From positions 372,001-436,000 of the forward strand of contig NZ_CP071448.1 of assembly GCF_017352115.1 (NCBI RefSeq): a stretch of DNA of 64,000 bases, read 5' to 3'. Below are positions 19,421 through 27,255 of this stretch, in pieces. The stretch is from Flavobacterium endoglycinae. Lineage in GTDB: Bacteria > Bacteroidota > Bacteroidia > Flavobacteriales > Flavobacteriaceae. The first letter of the stretch is position 1; the number at the start of each line of letters is the position of its first letter. Position numbers and translations under genes: made by a program. The notes below the pieces were generated by a model. It searched no databases, was not told where the DNA came from, and saw only the letters and a list, made by a program, of their open reading frames with translations.

Positions 19421-19577
19421 TTTTTTAACCATTAAGACATTAAGAAAATTAAGTTCAAACTTCTTAATGCTAGTTTAATTAAACGATCAGCTTTAAAAAT
19501 TTCTTTTAAGCAATCTATTGATTAAGAAAAATTAAGCTCAAAACCTTAATAAACTTAATGCCTTAATGGTGAAAAAA
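19421..19577. repeat. 157-bp intergenic inverted repeat (CATTAAG family)
   Basis: The left arm 19421-19453 and right arm 19545-19577 match at 28 of 33 positions in inverted orientation. The core is ACCATTAAG-N-CATTAAG; a further TTAAG/CTTAA-rich stretch fills the centre. It lies between divergent nadC and alkC and has no coding potential. It resembles dispersed palindromic intergenic repeats seen in Flavobacterium genomes. Confidence 0.8.
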
Positions 19578-19592
19578 TAGAAAAACATTAAA

Positions 19593-19600
19593 TATCTTTG
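19593..19600 (+). promoter_or_regulatory. -7 box TATCTTTG of alkC
   Basis: TATCTTTG matches TAnnTTTG and lies 22 bp before the ATG at 19622. It also shows that the TTG at 19598, inside this box, is not the start codon. No clear TTG -33 element is seen at the usual distance. Confidence 0.5.
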
Positions 19601-19621
19601 ATACTCAATCATGCAAAATTT

Positions 19622-20722
19622 ATGGGATTAATTAAAGATATTTATTCAGTTTCTTTTTACGAAAAATTTGGTCAGGCTGTTGCCGAAGTGCATCCTTCAT
19701 TCAATAAACAGAAATTTATTGAAGCCATTTACGAAGGTGATTTTGTGCAGAAAGAATGGAAAGAACGAATGAAACATACAACTGTTGTGCTTCATCAATT
19801 CATGCCTCAAAATTTTGCAGAAGCCGCTTCTTTACTTGATAAAATTATCGAAAACTTAAAGAGAAATAGCTTTACTGATGGAAATCTTGCTTTCATCTTC
19901 TTTGCCGATTATATCGAAATGTACGGTATAGATGATTTTGAAACTTCGGTAAAAGCATTTGTTTCTATAACACAATTTATAAGCTGTGAGTTTGCTGTTC
20001 GTCCATTTATTTTGAAATATAAAGAAAGAATGATCAACGAAATGATCAAATGGTCATTACACGAAAATCATCACGTTCGTAGATTAGCAAGCGAAGGTTC
20101 GAGACCGAGATTACCTTGGGCAATGGCGATTCCGTTTCTTAAAAAAGATCCTGCATCTATACTTCCTATTCTAGAAAATCTAAAAAATGATCCATCAGAA
20201 TATGTTCGCAGAAGCGTTGCCAATAATTTAAATGATATTGCCAAAGATAATCCACAAATCGTACTTGAAATCGCTTCACGATGGAAAGGTCATAGCAAAG
20301 AAACCGATGGAATTATCAAGCACGGCTGCCGCACTTTATTAAAACAAGGACATCCTGAAATTTTAGGTCATTATGGTTTAGAAAGCACGAATATTGAACT
20401 TTCGTCTTTTGAAATCAAAACACCAAAAGTAAAAATTGGAGATTATCTGCAGTTTCATTTTCACTTAAATAATAAAAACAAAGACCCCAAAACAGTTCGC
20501 TTGGAATATGCCGTTCATTATAAAAAAGCAAAAGGACATTTGGCAAAGAAAGTCTTCAAAATCAGTGAAAAAATCTATCATCCCAATCAGTTAACAAAGA
20601 TTGAAAGAAATCAATCTTTTAAATTAATTACAACACGTGTTTTTCATACCGGAATCCATCAATTATCAATTATTATTAACGGGACTGAAAGTGACGTTTT
20701 GGAGTTTGAATTGACGGATTAA
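19622..20722 (+). CDS. alkC: DNA alkylation repair glycosylase, AlkC subtype
   Basis: This is a 366-residue protein. The N-terminal two thirds are helical HEAT-like repeats of the AlkC/AlkD superfamily (HVRRLASEGSRPRLPW and DPSEYVRRSVANNLNDIAKD are hallmark segments). From about residue 265 the sequence turns to beta strands (KVKIGDYLQFHFHL...THQLSIIING style), matching the C-terminal Ig-like domain that distinguishes AlkC from AlkD. AlkC excises 3-methyladenine and 3-methylcytosine without base flipping (family knowledge). The start is ATG 19622, supported by the -7 box at 19593-19600; an upstream TTG at 19598 would overlap that box. It appears to be monocistronic and is flanked on both sides by inverted repeats. 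Confidence 0.82.
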   Translation: MGLIKDIYSVSFYEKFGQAVAEVHPSFNKQKFIEAIYEGDFVQKEWKERMKHTTVVLHQFMPQNFAEAASLLDKIIENLKRNSFTDGNLAFIFFADYIEMYGIDDFETSVKAFVSITQFISCEFAVRPFILKYKERMINEMIKWSLHENHHVRRLASEGSRPRLPWAMAIPFLKKDPASILPILENLKNDPSEYVRRSVANNLNDIAKDNPQIVLEIASRWKGHSKETDGIIKHGCRTLLKQGHPEILGHYGLESTNIELSSFEIKTPKVKIGDYLQFHFHLNNKNKDPKTVRLEYAVHYKKAKGHLAKKVFKISEKIYHPNQLTKIERNQSFKLITTRVFHTGIHQLSIIINGTESDVLEFELTD

Positions 20723-20757
20723 AATTTAAATTCTAAAAAAGACATCTAATCAGTGTT

Positions 20758-20828
20758 GTCAGACTGAGCGAAGTCGAAGTCACATTTGCTGAATCACTTT
20801 GCGGGACTTCGACTTCGCTCAGCCTGAC
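20758..20828. repeat. Inverted repeat with 24-bp arms (GAGCGAAGTCGAAG family)
   Basis: The left arm 20758-20781 and right arm 20805-20828 match at 23 of 24 positions inverted, with a 23-nt loop. The element is GC-richer than its surroundings. It follows alkC by 36 bp and could act as a terminator, although no T-run follows. The same motif is widely dispersed in Bacteroidota genomes. Confidence 0.88.
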
Positions 20829-20947
20829 AAAAGAACACAAATATTTCAAAATCAACAATTTGAACAAATTAGACATTTTCCTTACTTTTATAATACCAAA
20901 ACAACTTTTCTTAATCTAAATTAAGTTACAAACAAGTATTGCTATTG

Positions 20948-20955
20948 TAATTTTG
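20948..20955 (+). promoter_or_regulatory. -7 box TAATTTTG of the pirin-osmC-GNAT unit
   Basis: TAATTTTG fits TAnnTTTG and lies 24 bp before the pirin ATG at 20979. A good -33 TTG is not evident. Confidence 0.4.
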
Positions 20956-20978
20956 TTTTCAAATCAAAATAATATCAC

Positions 20979-21860
20979 ATGTCAAACATCAGTTTAATTA
21001 TCGAAGAACGTGCTGCCAATATTGGCAATTTTATGGTTGGTAGATTATTGCCTTTCCGTGAAAAAAGAGCCGTTGGACCATTTGTATTTATCGATCATAT
21101 GGGACCTGCTCATTTAAGTGACCATGAAAATATGGATGTTCCTCCGCATCCGCATATTGGACTTTCAACACTTACTTTTTTATTTGAAGGAAGTATAATG
21201 CACCGCGATAGTTTGGGAACAGAATTAGAAATAAAACCAGGCGCAGTTAACTGGATGACGGCTGGAAAAGGAATCGTTCACTCTGAAAGAACTCCTGAAT
21301 ATTTAAGACATTCAGATAAAATGCTTCACGGATTGCAGATTTGGGTGGCACTTCCAAAAGAATTGGAACAAATGGATCCGAATTTCACGCATGTTGAAGC
21401 ACAAGATATTCCAGCTTGGGAAGAAAACGGAGTTTCTTTCAAATTGATTGCTGGTGAAGCTTTTGGGAAAAAATCACCAGTTCCAGTTTATAGTCCGTTG
21501 TATTTTATTGAAATTAAAAGCAAAGAAGCGCAAAAAATTAATATTGGAAAAGATTTATTTGGCGAAAGCGGATTGTATATTTTAGAAGGAAGCATCAAAA
21601 GCGGCGAACATGTTTACGATCCAAAACAGATATTAATTACAACCGACAGCACACTTTGTGAATTTGAAATTTCCGAAAATTCTACAGTTTATATTTTTGG
21701 AGGACAGCCGTTTCCTGAAGAACATTTTATCTTTTGGAACTTTGTTTCTTCGGATAAAAACCTCATCGAAAAAGCAAAACAAGATTGGACAGCTCAGACT
21801 TTCCCAATAGTTCCAGGCGAAACTGAATTTGTACCATTACCAGAACCAAGAATCAAATAA
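20979..21860 (+). CDS. Pirin family cupin protein
   Basis: The product is a 293-residue bicupin. The N-terminal pirin motif is GPFVFIDHMGPA, followed by the metal ligands in PPHPHIGLSTLTF (two His), then IVHSE (His and Glu). The second cupin has lost its ligands, as is usual. Some pirins act as quercetin 2,3-dioxygenases and others as redox-responsive regulators; sequence alone does not decide. It is cytoplasmic, with no signal peptide. The osmC-like gene follows after 2 bp and GNAT after 5 more, so this is a three-gene operon with a stress theme. Confidence 0.92.
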   Translation: MSNISLIIEERAANIGNFMVGRLLPFREKRAVGPFVFIDHMGPAHLSDHENMDVPPHPHIGLSTLTFLFEGSIMHRDSLGTELEIKPGAVNWMTAGKGIVHSERTPEYLRHSDKMLHGLQIWVALPKELEQMDPNFTHVEAQDIPAWEENGVSFKLIAGEAFGKKSPVPVYSPLYFIEIKSKEAQKINIGKDLFGESGLYILEGSIKSGEHVYDPKQILITTDSTLCEFEISENSTVYIFGGQPFPEEHFIFWNFVSSDKNLIEKAKQDWTAQTFPIVPGETEFVPLPEPRIK

Positions 21861-21862
21861 TT

Positions 21863-22258
21863 ATGGATACTGTTTCGGCAAAAATAGATACACGTTTGTA
21901 TCGCACAGAAATCACTTCTGCAAGTGGAAATGTTTTAATTTCAGATGAACCTCAGCAATTAGGCGGAAAAAATTTAGGTTTAAATCCAACTGAACTTTTG
22001 GCTTCTTCATTGGCGTCTTGCACATTAATTACTTTACGAATGTATATTAATCGCAAACAATGGAACGTCGAAGAAATCAATGTCAAGATTGATTTTGAAA
22101 GAGATTCAGAACGAAATTGCACCTCATTTACCCGAAGAATTGAAGTAATAGGCGAAGTTGACGACGAGCAAAGACGTAGATTAGAGACGATTGCAAACAG
22201 TTGTCCAATTCACAAAACATTGACAAATACAATCGAAATCAAAACCACATTAATATAA
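21863..22258 (+). CDS. OsmC/Ohr family protein
   Basis: This 131-residue protein has the OsmC fold pattern. GGKNLGLNPTELLASSLASCT contains the first redox cysteine (C in SLASCT) and ANSCPIHKTL contains the second, so both peroxidatic and resolving Cys are present. Members reduce organic hydroperoxides or are uncharacterised thiol proteins; the central NPTELL is typical of the YhfA-like branch. It follows pirin after 2 bp. Confidence 0.9.
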   Translation: MDTVSAKIDTRLYRTEITSASGNVLISDEPQQLGGKNLGLNPTELLASSLASCTLITLRMYINRKQWNVEEINVKIDFERDSERNCTSFTRRIEVIGEVDDEQRRRLETIANSCPIHKTLTNTIEIKTTLI

Positions 22259-22263
22259 TTATC

Positions 22264-22548
22264 ATGGAAATTCAACAAACAAACGATACAAGAAGAGGCT
22301 CTTTTGACGCTATTGAAGACGGAAAAGAAGCTGGAAAAATGACATACACTTGGGCAGGAGATTCAAAATTCATCATTGACCATACAGAAGTGAGTCCGGA
22401 ATTTAATGGAAAAGGTGTGGGTAAAAAACTGGTTTTAGCAGCAGTAGATTATGCTAGAGCCAATAATGTGAAAATTATTCCGCTTTGTCCTTTCGCGAAA
22501 AGCGTTTTCGATAAGGTCGAAGAAATTCGTGATGTACTTTTCTCTTAA
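22264..22548 (+). CDS. GNAT family N-acetyltransferase (COG2388-like)
   Basis: This is a 94-residue minimal GNAT domain. The strand KMTYTWAGDSKFIIDHTEV leads into the acetyl-CoA loop EFNGKGVGKKLV, and the end is IIPLCPFAKSVFDK with the Cys-Pro-Phe signature of the small COG2388 type. The substrate is unknown. The start is the ATG at 22264; in-frame TTG at 22201 lies inside the osmC gene and is rejected. It is the last gene of the pirin unit; repeats begin right after its stop. Confidence 0.88.
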   Translation: MEIQQTNDTRRGSFDAIEDGKEAGKMTYTWAGDSKFIIDHTEVSPEFNGKGVGKKLVLAAVDYARANNVKIIPLCPFAKSVFDKVEEIRDVLFS

Positions 22549-22880
22549 GGGACAAAGTCACAAAGGTTCAAAGCGACAAAGGTTTATTGTAGAGACGCAC
22601 TGCAGTGTGTCTTTCTTTTTTAACCGCAAAGAGCGCAAAAGGATTACGCAAAGTTCGCAAAGTTTTTTATACAAAGCTCTGCGAACTTTGCGTTTATACC
22701 AAGTCTACCTTGTAACAAAACCTTGCGAACTTTGCGTTAAAAAATCACCGCCGCAATGCGTTTACATAACGAATGTTCCAATACGTTAGACGCACTGCAG
22801 TGCGCCTTTTTTATTTAATTTGCTATTACTCATTTATTCTAAACTTTGCCCCTTTGTTACTTTGCAACTTTGAACCTCAA
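22549..22880. repeat. Nested composite of three intergenic repeat families
   Basis: This 332-bp gene-free stretch has a symmetric order. Outer CAAAGGTTCAAAG-like sequence (22549-22586) recurs inverted at 22842-22877. GACGCACTGCAGTG palindromes lie at 22594-22611 and 22789-22806. ACGCAAAGTTCGCAAAG at 22646-22662 is matched inverted (16 of 17) at 22677-22693 and again near 22721-22740. The open frame 22529-22789 here is repeat-derived and not credible. Confidence 0.8.
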
Positions 22881-22898
22881 ATAAAAATCGTATATTTG
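22870..22898 (+). promoter_or_regulatory. Promoter of the adenosine deaminase gene (TTG-N18-TATATTTG)
   Basis: TTG at 22870-22872 and TATATTTG at 22891-22898 are separated by 18 bp, with the ATG 22 bp further on at 22920. The -33 element lies inside the outer arm of the nested repeat. Confidence 0.75.
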
Positions 22899-22919
22899 CG
22901 CGTAATTTAATCTTAGAGT

Positions 22920-24338
22920 ATGACAAGAATAATTACACTTTTCTGCATTTTTATAGCACAAATTGGCTTTTCTCAATCAGCTGAGAGTTATTTAGAAAAA
23001 ATCAGAAATAATGAAGCTCTCTTAACCGCTTTCTTTCAACAAATGCCTAAAGGAGGCGATTTACACCATCACTTTTCAGGATCTGTTTATGCAGAACCGC
23101 TTTTAGAAAGAGCAATTGCAGAAGACTTTTATCTGAATCTTGAAACTATGGCGGTTTCTAAAACCAAACCCGAAAAAGGAAACTGGGAAAACTTTTCATC
23201 TCTTGCAGCCAAAGGAAAATTAGATTATTACGAGCAGCAAGTCATACAAACTTGGTCGGCTAAAGATTATAACGGCGTTTCTGTACCTTCTGATGATTTG
23301 TTTTTTGATTCTTTTCAAAAATTCGAACCTACCATCAGCGGTCATTTTGCAGAAGGAATGCTGGAATTAAAAAAACGTGCTATCGCTGAAAATGTTCTTT
23401 ATATAGAAACGCAGTTAAGTACAATTCCGTGCGATATGAACGTTTCTGATTTAACAGATTTCAACTCGAAATTACGTCAAGCAGCAGATCAAAAAGACGA
23501 AAAAGCGGTTCTTAAGCTTTTAGATGAATTATACAAATCGCTTCAGAAAAAAGATGCTAAAAAATATGCTGATAATTTCAATACCAATTTCTTAGCAAAA
23601 CTGCATAAAGATTTAAAAATCGATGATGAAAAATTCACCATGCGTTATCAAAATTTTGTGCTTCGTTTTATGGAACCAGTAGATTTATTCAAAAATCTGG
23701 TCATTGCTTTTATTTCGTCAAGCGAAAGCAAACTAACGGCTGGTGTAAATATTGTTTCTCCAGAACATGGAAAAACTTCTATGAAGGATTACTGGCTTCA
23801 CATGGTAATGTTTAAATATTGCCACTCAAAATTTCCAGATGTAAAATATACGCTTCATGCGGGCGAATTGACCTTAGGATTGGTTGAACCAGAAGAATTA
23901 ACCTGGCATATTAATGATGCGATTTATATTGCTGGTGCAAACCGAATTGGTCACGGAGTTGATATTGCTTACGAAGCCAATTCATATGATTTGCTGAAAT
24001 ATATGTCTGAAAAGAATATTCCGATTGAAATTAATTTGGTGAGCAATGAATTCATTTTGAAAGTAAAAGAAAACAGACATCCGTTTACACTTTACAAAGA
24101 ATTTAATGTGCCAATTGTAATCAGCACTGACGACGCGGGTATTTTAAGAAGCAATATGACTGAACAATATGTTTTACTCGCAAAAAGATACCCTGATGTG
24201 AATTACGAAACGATAAAAAAATACGTTTATAACAGCATCAATTACAGTTTTATTCAAGATGCTTCGGTTAAAAAACAATTACTAAAAGATTTAGATAGTC
24301 GTTTTAAATCTTTTGAAGCCAAGTTTTCTAAAAACTAA
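22920..24338 (+). CDS. Secreted adenosine deaminase family protein
   Basis: This 472-residue metal-dependent deaminase has a signal peptide (first 18 residues, ending GFSQS). Active-site motifs are in order: GDLHHHFSGS (two metal His), YTLHAGE (metal His, catalytic Glu), NRIGHGVD (His) and VISTDDAGI (two Asp). The spacing between the first and second motif is longer than in cytoplasmic Add, as in secreted ADGF-like enzymes. It probably deaminates adenosine (or related nucleosides) in the periplasm for salvage. It is transcribed alone from the promoter at 22870-22898. Confidence 0.9.
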   Translation: MTRIITLFCIFIAQIGFSQSAESYLEKIRNNEALLTAFFQQMPKGGDLHHHFSGSVYAEPLLERAIAEDFYLNLETMAVSKTKPEKGNWENFSSLAAKGKLDYYEQQVIQTWSAKDYNGVSVPSDDLFFDSFQKFEPTISGHFAEGMLELKKRAIAENVLYIETQLSTIPCDMNVSDLTDFNSKLRQAADQKDEKAVLKLLDELYKSLQKKDAKKYADNFNTNFLAKLHKDLKIDDEKFTMRYQNFVLRFMEPVDLFKNLVIAFISSSESKLTAGVNIVSPEHGKTSMKDYWLHMVMFKYCHSKFPDVKYTLHAGELTLGLVEPEELTWHINDAIYIAGANRIGHGVDIAYEANSYDLLKYMSEKNIPIEINLVSNEFILKVKENRHPFTLYKEFNVPIVISTDDAGILRSNMTEQYVLLAKRYPDVNYETIKKYVYNSINYSFIQDASVKKQLLKDLDSRFKSFEAKFSKN

Positions 24339-24363
24339 CATTTGTTAATCTGTGCGAAGATTG

Positions 24364-24458
24364 CACGCAGATTTTACAGATTTAAGCTGATGATCGCAGA
24401 TTTCTTTTATATTAAAATATCAAAAATAAAATCTGCCTAAATCTGTAAAATCTGCGTG
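24364..24458. repeat. Inverted repeat with 21-bp perfect arms (CACGCAGATTTTACAG family)
   Basis: 24364-24384 is repeated inverted and perfect at 24438-24458. Further AAATCTGC words lie between. It fills the gap between the adenosine deaminase stop and the next ATG at 24477, so the arm ends only 18 bp before that gene. It may form a transcript stem-loop. Confidence 0.85.
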
Positions 24459-24476
24459 AAAAAAAATATATAAAAT

Positions 24477-24782
24477 ATGATTTTAGAAGGAGCATTTCTT
24501 TATGTAAAACCAGAATTAGCCTCTCAATTTGAAGCTGATTTTGCGAAAGCAAGTCAATATATTTCTTCAATTGATGGATATTTAGGGCATCGTTTGGAAA
24601 AGTGTCTGGAAGTTGAAAACAAATACCTTTTATTAGTGGATTGGAACACATTAGAAGATCATACAATTGGTTTTCGAACTTCTAAAGCGTATTTGGAATG
24701 GAAAAAGATTTTGCATCATTATTACGAGCCATTTCCAATTGTAGAACACTTTGAATCTGTTTTTGAAAATAAAAAACAATAA
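24477..24782 (+). CDS. Antibiotic biosynthesis monooxygenase (ABM) domain protein
   Basis: This is a 101-residue single-domain dimeric alpha-beta barrel protein: strand GAFLYVKPE, helix ASQFEADFAKASQYI, then GYLGHRLEKCLEVENKYLLLVDW with an end HHYYEPFPIVEHFE. The family includes quinol monooxygenases and heme-degrading proteins, but many members are uncharacterised. I infer only a small-molecule or quinol-type oxygenase role. It lies between two inverted repeats and appears to be monocistronic. Confidence 0.8.
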   Translation: MILEGAFLYVKPELASQFEADFAKASQYISSIDGYLGHRLEKCLEVENKYLLLVDWNTLEDHTIGFRTSKAYLEWKKILHHYYEPFPIVEHFESVFENKKQ

Positions 24783-24803
24783 TTAAAATTAGCTTTTCAT
24801 AAA

Positions 24804-24948
24804 AATTGAAACACATAGAAACATAGATTTTTTATTGTTTCTATTTAAGTTTACATAAAAAGCAAGCTTTAACACATAGCTATGTGCATTTAAATTAGTG
24901 AAGCGCCTTTTGCAGATAAAGTAAACTATATTTCTATGTGTTTAAATT
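24804..24948 (-). repeat. ~145-bp intergenic element, copy 1 (ACACATAGAAACATAG family)
   Basis: Imperfect terminal inverted repeats (about 24804-24830 and 24922-24948) enclose a 14-bp palindrome CACATAGCTATGTG (24873-24886). Read on the minus strand, the internal sequence aligns with the element at 26131-26270, so the two are diverged copies in opposite orientation. It is non-coding. Confidence 0.75.
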
Positions 24949-24973
24949 AAATTCATGGCAAAAAACTTAAATA

Positions 24974-25447
24974 ATGAACATCAAACTTCTCGCCATAGGC
25001 AAAACAGATAATAAATCGCTTCAAACTTTGATTGACGATTATACTAAACGTTTGTCATTTTACATCAAATTTGATTTGGAAGTTATTCCAGATATCAAAA
25101 ACGTAAAAAACTTATCTGAAAGCCAGCAAAAAGAAAAAGAAGGTGAACTTATTCTTTCGAAACTTTCTGCCACAGATCAATTGATTTTATTAGATGAAAA
25201 TGGAAAAACTTTTTCAAGCGTTGGATTCTCTGAAGAATTACAAAAGAAAATGAATTCTGGTGTCAAAACTTTGGTTTTTGTAATTGGCGGCCCTTATGGC
25301 TTTTCTGAAACTGTTTATAAAAAAGCGCAGGGAAAAGTTTCGCTTTCGCTAATGACGTTTTCACATCAGATGGTACGTTTATTTTTCATCGAACAATTGT
25401 ACCGCGGATTTACGATTTTACGAAACGAACCTTATCATCATCAGTAA
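24974..25447 (+). CDS. rlmH: 23S rRNA (pseudouridine-1915-N3) methyltransferase
   Basis: This is a 157-residue SPOUT methyltransferase with the trefoil-knot SAM-binding motifs FVIGGPYGFS and LSLMTFSHQMVRLFFIEQLYRG, ending ILRNEPYHHQ as in the family. It methylates the pseudouridine of helix 69 in 23S rRNA. The length equals the family norm. It lies between two copies of the same intergenic element. Confidence 0.97.
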   Translation: MNIKLLAIGKTDNKSLQTLIDDYTKRLSFYIKFDLEVIPDIKNVKNLSESQQKEKEGELILSKLSATDQLILLDENGKTFSSVGFSEELQKKMNSGVKTLVFVIGGPYGFSETVYKKAQGKVSLSLMTFSHQMVRLFFIEQLYRGFTILRNEPYHHQ

Positions 25448-25484
25448 TTTAAGTATTCAGTCGTAGTTTTTAGTATTCAGTATT

Positions 25485-26117
25485 TTAAAAAATGAATTCT
25501 ACTGGAAGTTTATCCAGATTATAAGTCACATCTTTTTGAAGTAGAATTTTATATTGAATGTATTCTTCATAACTCATATTCTTATCGAATAAAAATACCA
25601 AATTTGGGACTCTGTCAAATTTTATACTGTAGAATTGTTTCAGTATTTCTGAAATTTTAATTTCTTGATTTCCCATAAAAACCTGTTGTTTCCCTTTTTT
25701 AAAGTACACAACAAAATTTCCTCTTTCAGGTCTATCCATTTTATAAAACACTTTCGTAAAAGGCAGAAATGCCAAATTCTTCCCAACAGAATCTGCATAT
25801 GAATAATAGTTTTCAGATTCCTCGTTTTGATGCATTTTTTCATTTCGCTTTTTTTCCTGCATTTTAATTACCTCAGGAATTACGAGTTTCAAAGGCAAAC
25901 GTTTGTCTATGTTGAAAATCCAGTTCGTTGAAATAATAGCGCTTTTCCGGTTTAAATCTGCGATTGTATCTTTTCCATCCACTTTAAAAAAGAGGTAAAT
26001 TGGGGAATGATCTTGTACATATTTTACAATTGAAATGTTTGATTTTGGCAACAATACGTCTTCTTTTTTTGCACAGGAAAATAGAAGGCAAATTATAAGT
26101 AGAGAAAGGTATTTCAT
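25485..26117 (-). CDS. Hypothetical lipoprotein
   Basis: The product has 210 residues. The start chosen is the ATG at complement 26115-26117, giving a clean lipoprotein signal MKYLSLLIICLLFSCAKK with lipobox Cys15. A longer frame with nine extra residues would spoil it. After the lipid anchor the protein is basic and charged (KMQEKKRNEKMHQNEESENYY region), with beta-strand stretches near both ends (VVYFKKGKQQVFM). I do not recognise a family. It converges with rlmH and is followed upstream by the second copy of the intergenic element. Confidence 0.72.
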   Translation of the reverse strand: MKYLSLLIICLLFSCAKKEDVLLPKSNISIVKYVQDHSPIYLFFKVDGKDTIADLNRKSAIISTNWIFNIDKRLPLKLVIPEVIKMQEKKRNEKMHQNEESENYYSYADSVGKNLAFLPFTKVFYKMDRPERGNFVVYFKKGKQQVFMGNQEIKISEILKQFYSIKFDRVPNLVFLFDKNMSYEEYIQYKILLQKDVTYNLDKLPVEFIF

Positions 26118-26130
26118 AAAAAAGCAATTT

Positions 26131-26270
26131 AATTTTAAACACATAGAATCATAGATTTTGGAAACTTACAGAAGACGTTTCACTTACATTAACAAACAAA
26201 GCTATGTGTGGAAACTTGTTTCTTTCAATCCTTTTAACACAATAAAATCTATGTTTCTATGTGTTAAAAT
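26131..26270 (+). repeat. ~140-bp intergenic element, copy 2
   Basis: Terminal inverted repeats (26131-26159 and 26244-26270) agree with ATTTTAA(A)CACATAGAAACATAGATTTT. The interior contains AAAGCTATGTGTG and TTTCACTTACATTAA, matching the reverse complement of the element at 24804-24948. It separates the lipoprotein gene and folP. Confidence 0.75.
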
Positions 26271-26278
26271 AATAGACA

Positions 26279-27109
26279 TTAAAAATCCGTAGTTAACTTT
26301 CCAAACAAAGTAACACATTCCACGGCTTCTTTCACATCGTGAACTCTAAGAATTTTGGCGCCTTTAGTTAAAGCAATTGTATTTAGGAAAGTGGTTCCGT
26401 TTAGAGCTTCTTGAGGCGCAATATCAAGTGTTTTATAAATCATTGATTTTCTAGAAATTCCTGCTAAAACTGGTAAATCTAAAACATTGAAAAGTTCCAT
26501 TTTTTGCATTACTTCATAATTTTGATCGGTTGTTTTAGCAAAGCCGAAGCCTGGATCTAAAATCAAATCGTTGATTCCTAAACTTCTCGCTTTTTTTACT
26601 TTTTCAGAAAAATAAAAAAGCATTTCTTTACTAATATCATCATATTGTGTCAAACTCTGCATTGTCTGCGGATTTCCACGCATGTGCATCATGATATACG
26701 GAACGTTGTAATGCGCAATTACGTCAAACATTTTTTCGTCTAACTCTCCTGCCGCAATATCATTTATAATCGCCGCGCCGCTTTCTATACTCGCTTTGGC
26801 AACTTCTGCTCTAAAAGTATCAATTGACAACAAAGTTTCCGGAAAATGCTTTAAAATCAATTCGATTGCCGGAACAATTCGGTCAATTTCTTCTTGTTCC
26901 GTTACAAACTCTGCGCTGGGTTTACTCGAATATGCCCCAATATCGATGAAAGCTGCGCCTTCAGAAAGCATTTTATCAACCTGCGAAAGAATTTCGTTTT
27001 CGTTTTTATATTTTCCGCCGTCAAAGAAAGAATTTGGAGTAACATTAAGGATTCCCATAACTTTAGGAATCGACAAATCTATAAGTTCTCCTTTACAGTT
27101 AATTGTCAT
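26279..27109 (-). CDS. folP: Dihydropteroate synthase
   Basis: This 276-residue TIM-barrel enzyme joins p-aminobenzoate to 6-hydroxymethyl-dihydropterin pyrophosphate in folate synthesis; it is the sulfonamide target. Visible motifs are MGILNVTPNSFFDGG, IDIGAYSSKPSA, SIDTFRAEVA, INDIAAGE, MHMRGNPQTMQ, LDPGFGFAKT and GISRKSM, all as expected. It diverges from the DUF1599 gene, the usual flavobacterial arrangement. Confidence 0.98.
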   Translation of the reverse strand: MTINCKGELIDLSIPKVMGILNVTPNSFFDGGKYKNENEILSQVDKMLSEGAAFIDIGAYSSKPSAEFVTEQEEIDRIVPAIELILKHFPETLLSIDTFRAEVAKASIESGAAIINDIAAGELDEKMFDVIAHYNVPYIMMHMRGNPQTMQSLTQYDDISKEMLFYFSEKVKKARSLGINDLILDPGFGFAKTTDQNYEVMQKMELFNVLDLPVLAGISRKSMIYKTLDIAPQEALNGTTFLNTIALTKGAKILRVHDVKEAVECVTLFGKLTTDF

Positions 27110-27128
27110 TGTATTGTTTGTTTTATTT

Positions 27129-27202
27129 GTTTCAAGTTTCAGGTTTAACGTTTATCCCGTTAACAATTTATTTAGAAAAACTTGAAACCTGAAACTTGAA
27201 AC
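27129..27202. repeat. Inverted repeat with 18-bp perfect arms (GTTTCAAGTTTCAGG family)
   Basis: 27129-27146 is repeated inverted at 27185-27202, with the right arm extending into a further CTTGAAAC copy. It sits in the divergent folP/DUF1599 promoter region, so it could affect expression of both genes. Confidence 0.82.
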
Positions 27203-27255
27203 TCTTTAATTTTTCCTTATTTTTGAAGAAATTTTAGCAAATATACAGCATATAA

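Noticed and set aside
22529..22789. 86-codon plus-strand open frame
   Set aside because: It lies wholly in the nested intergenic repeats and starts inside the GNAT gene.
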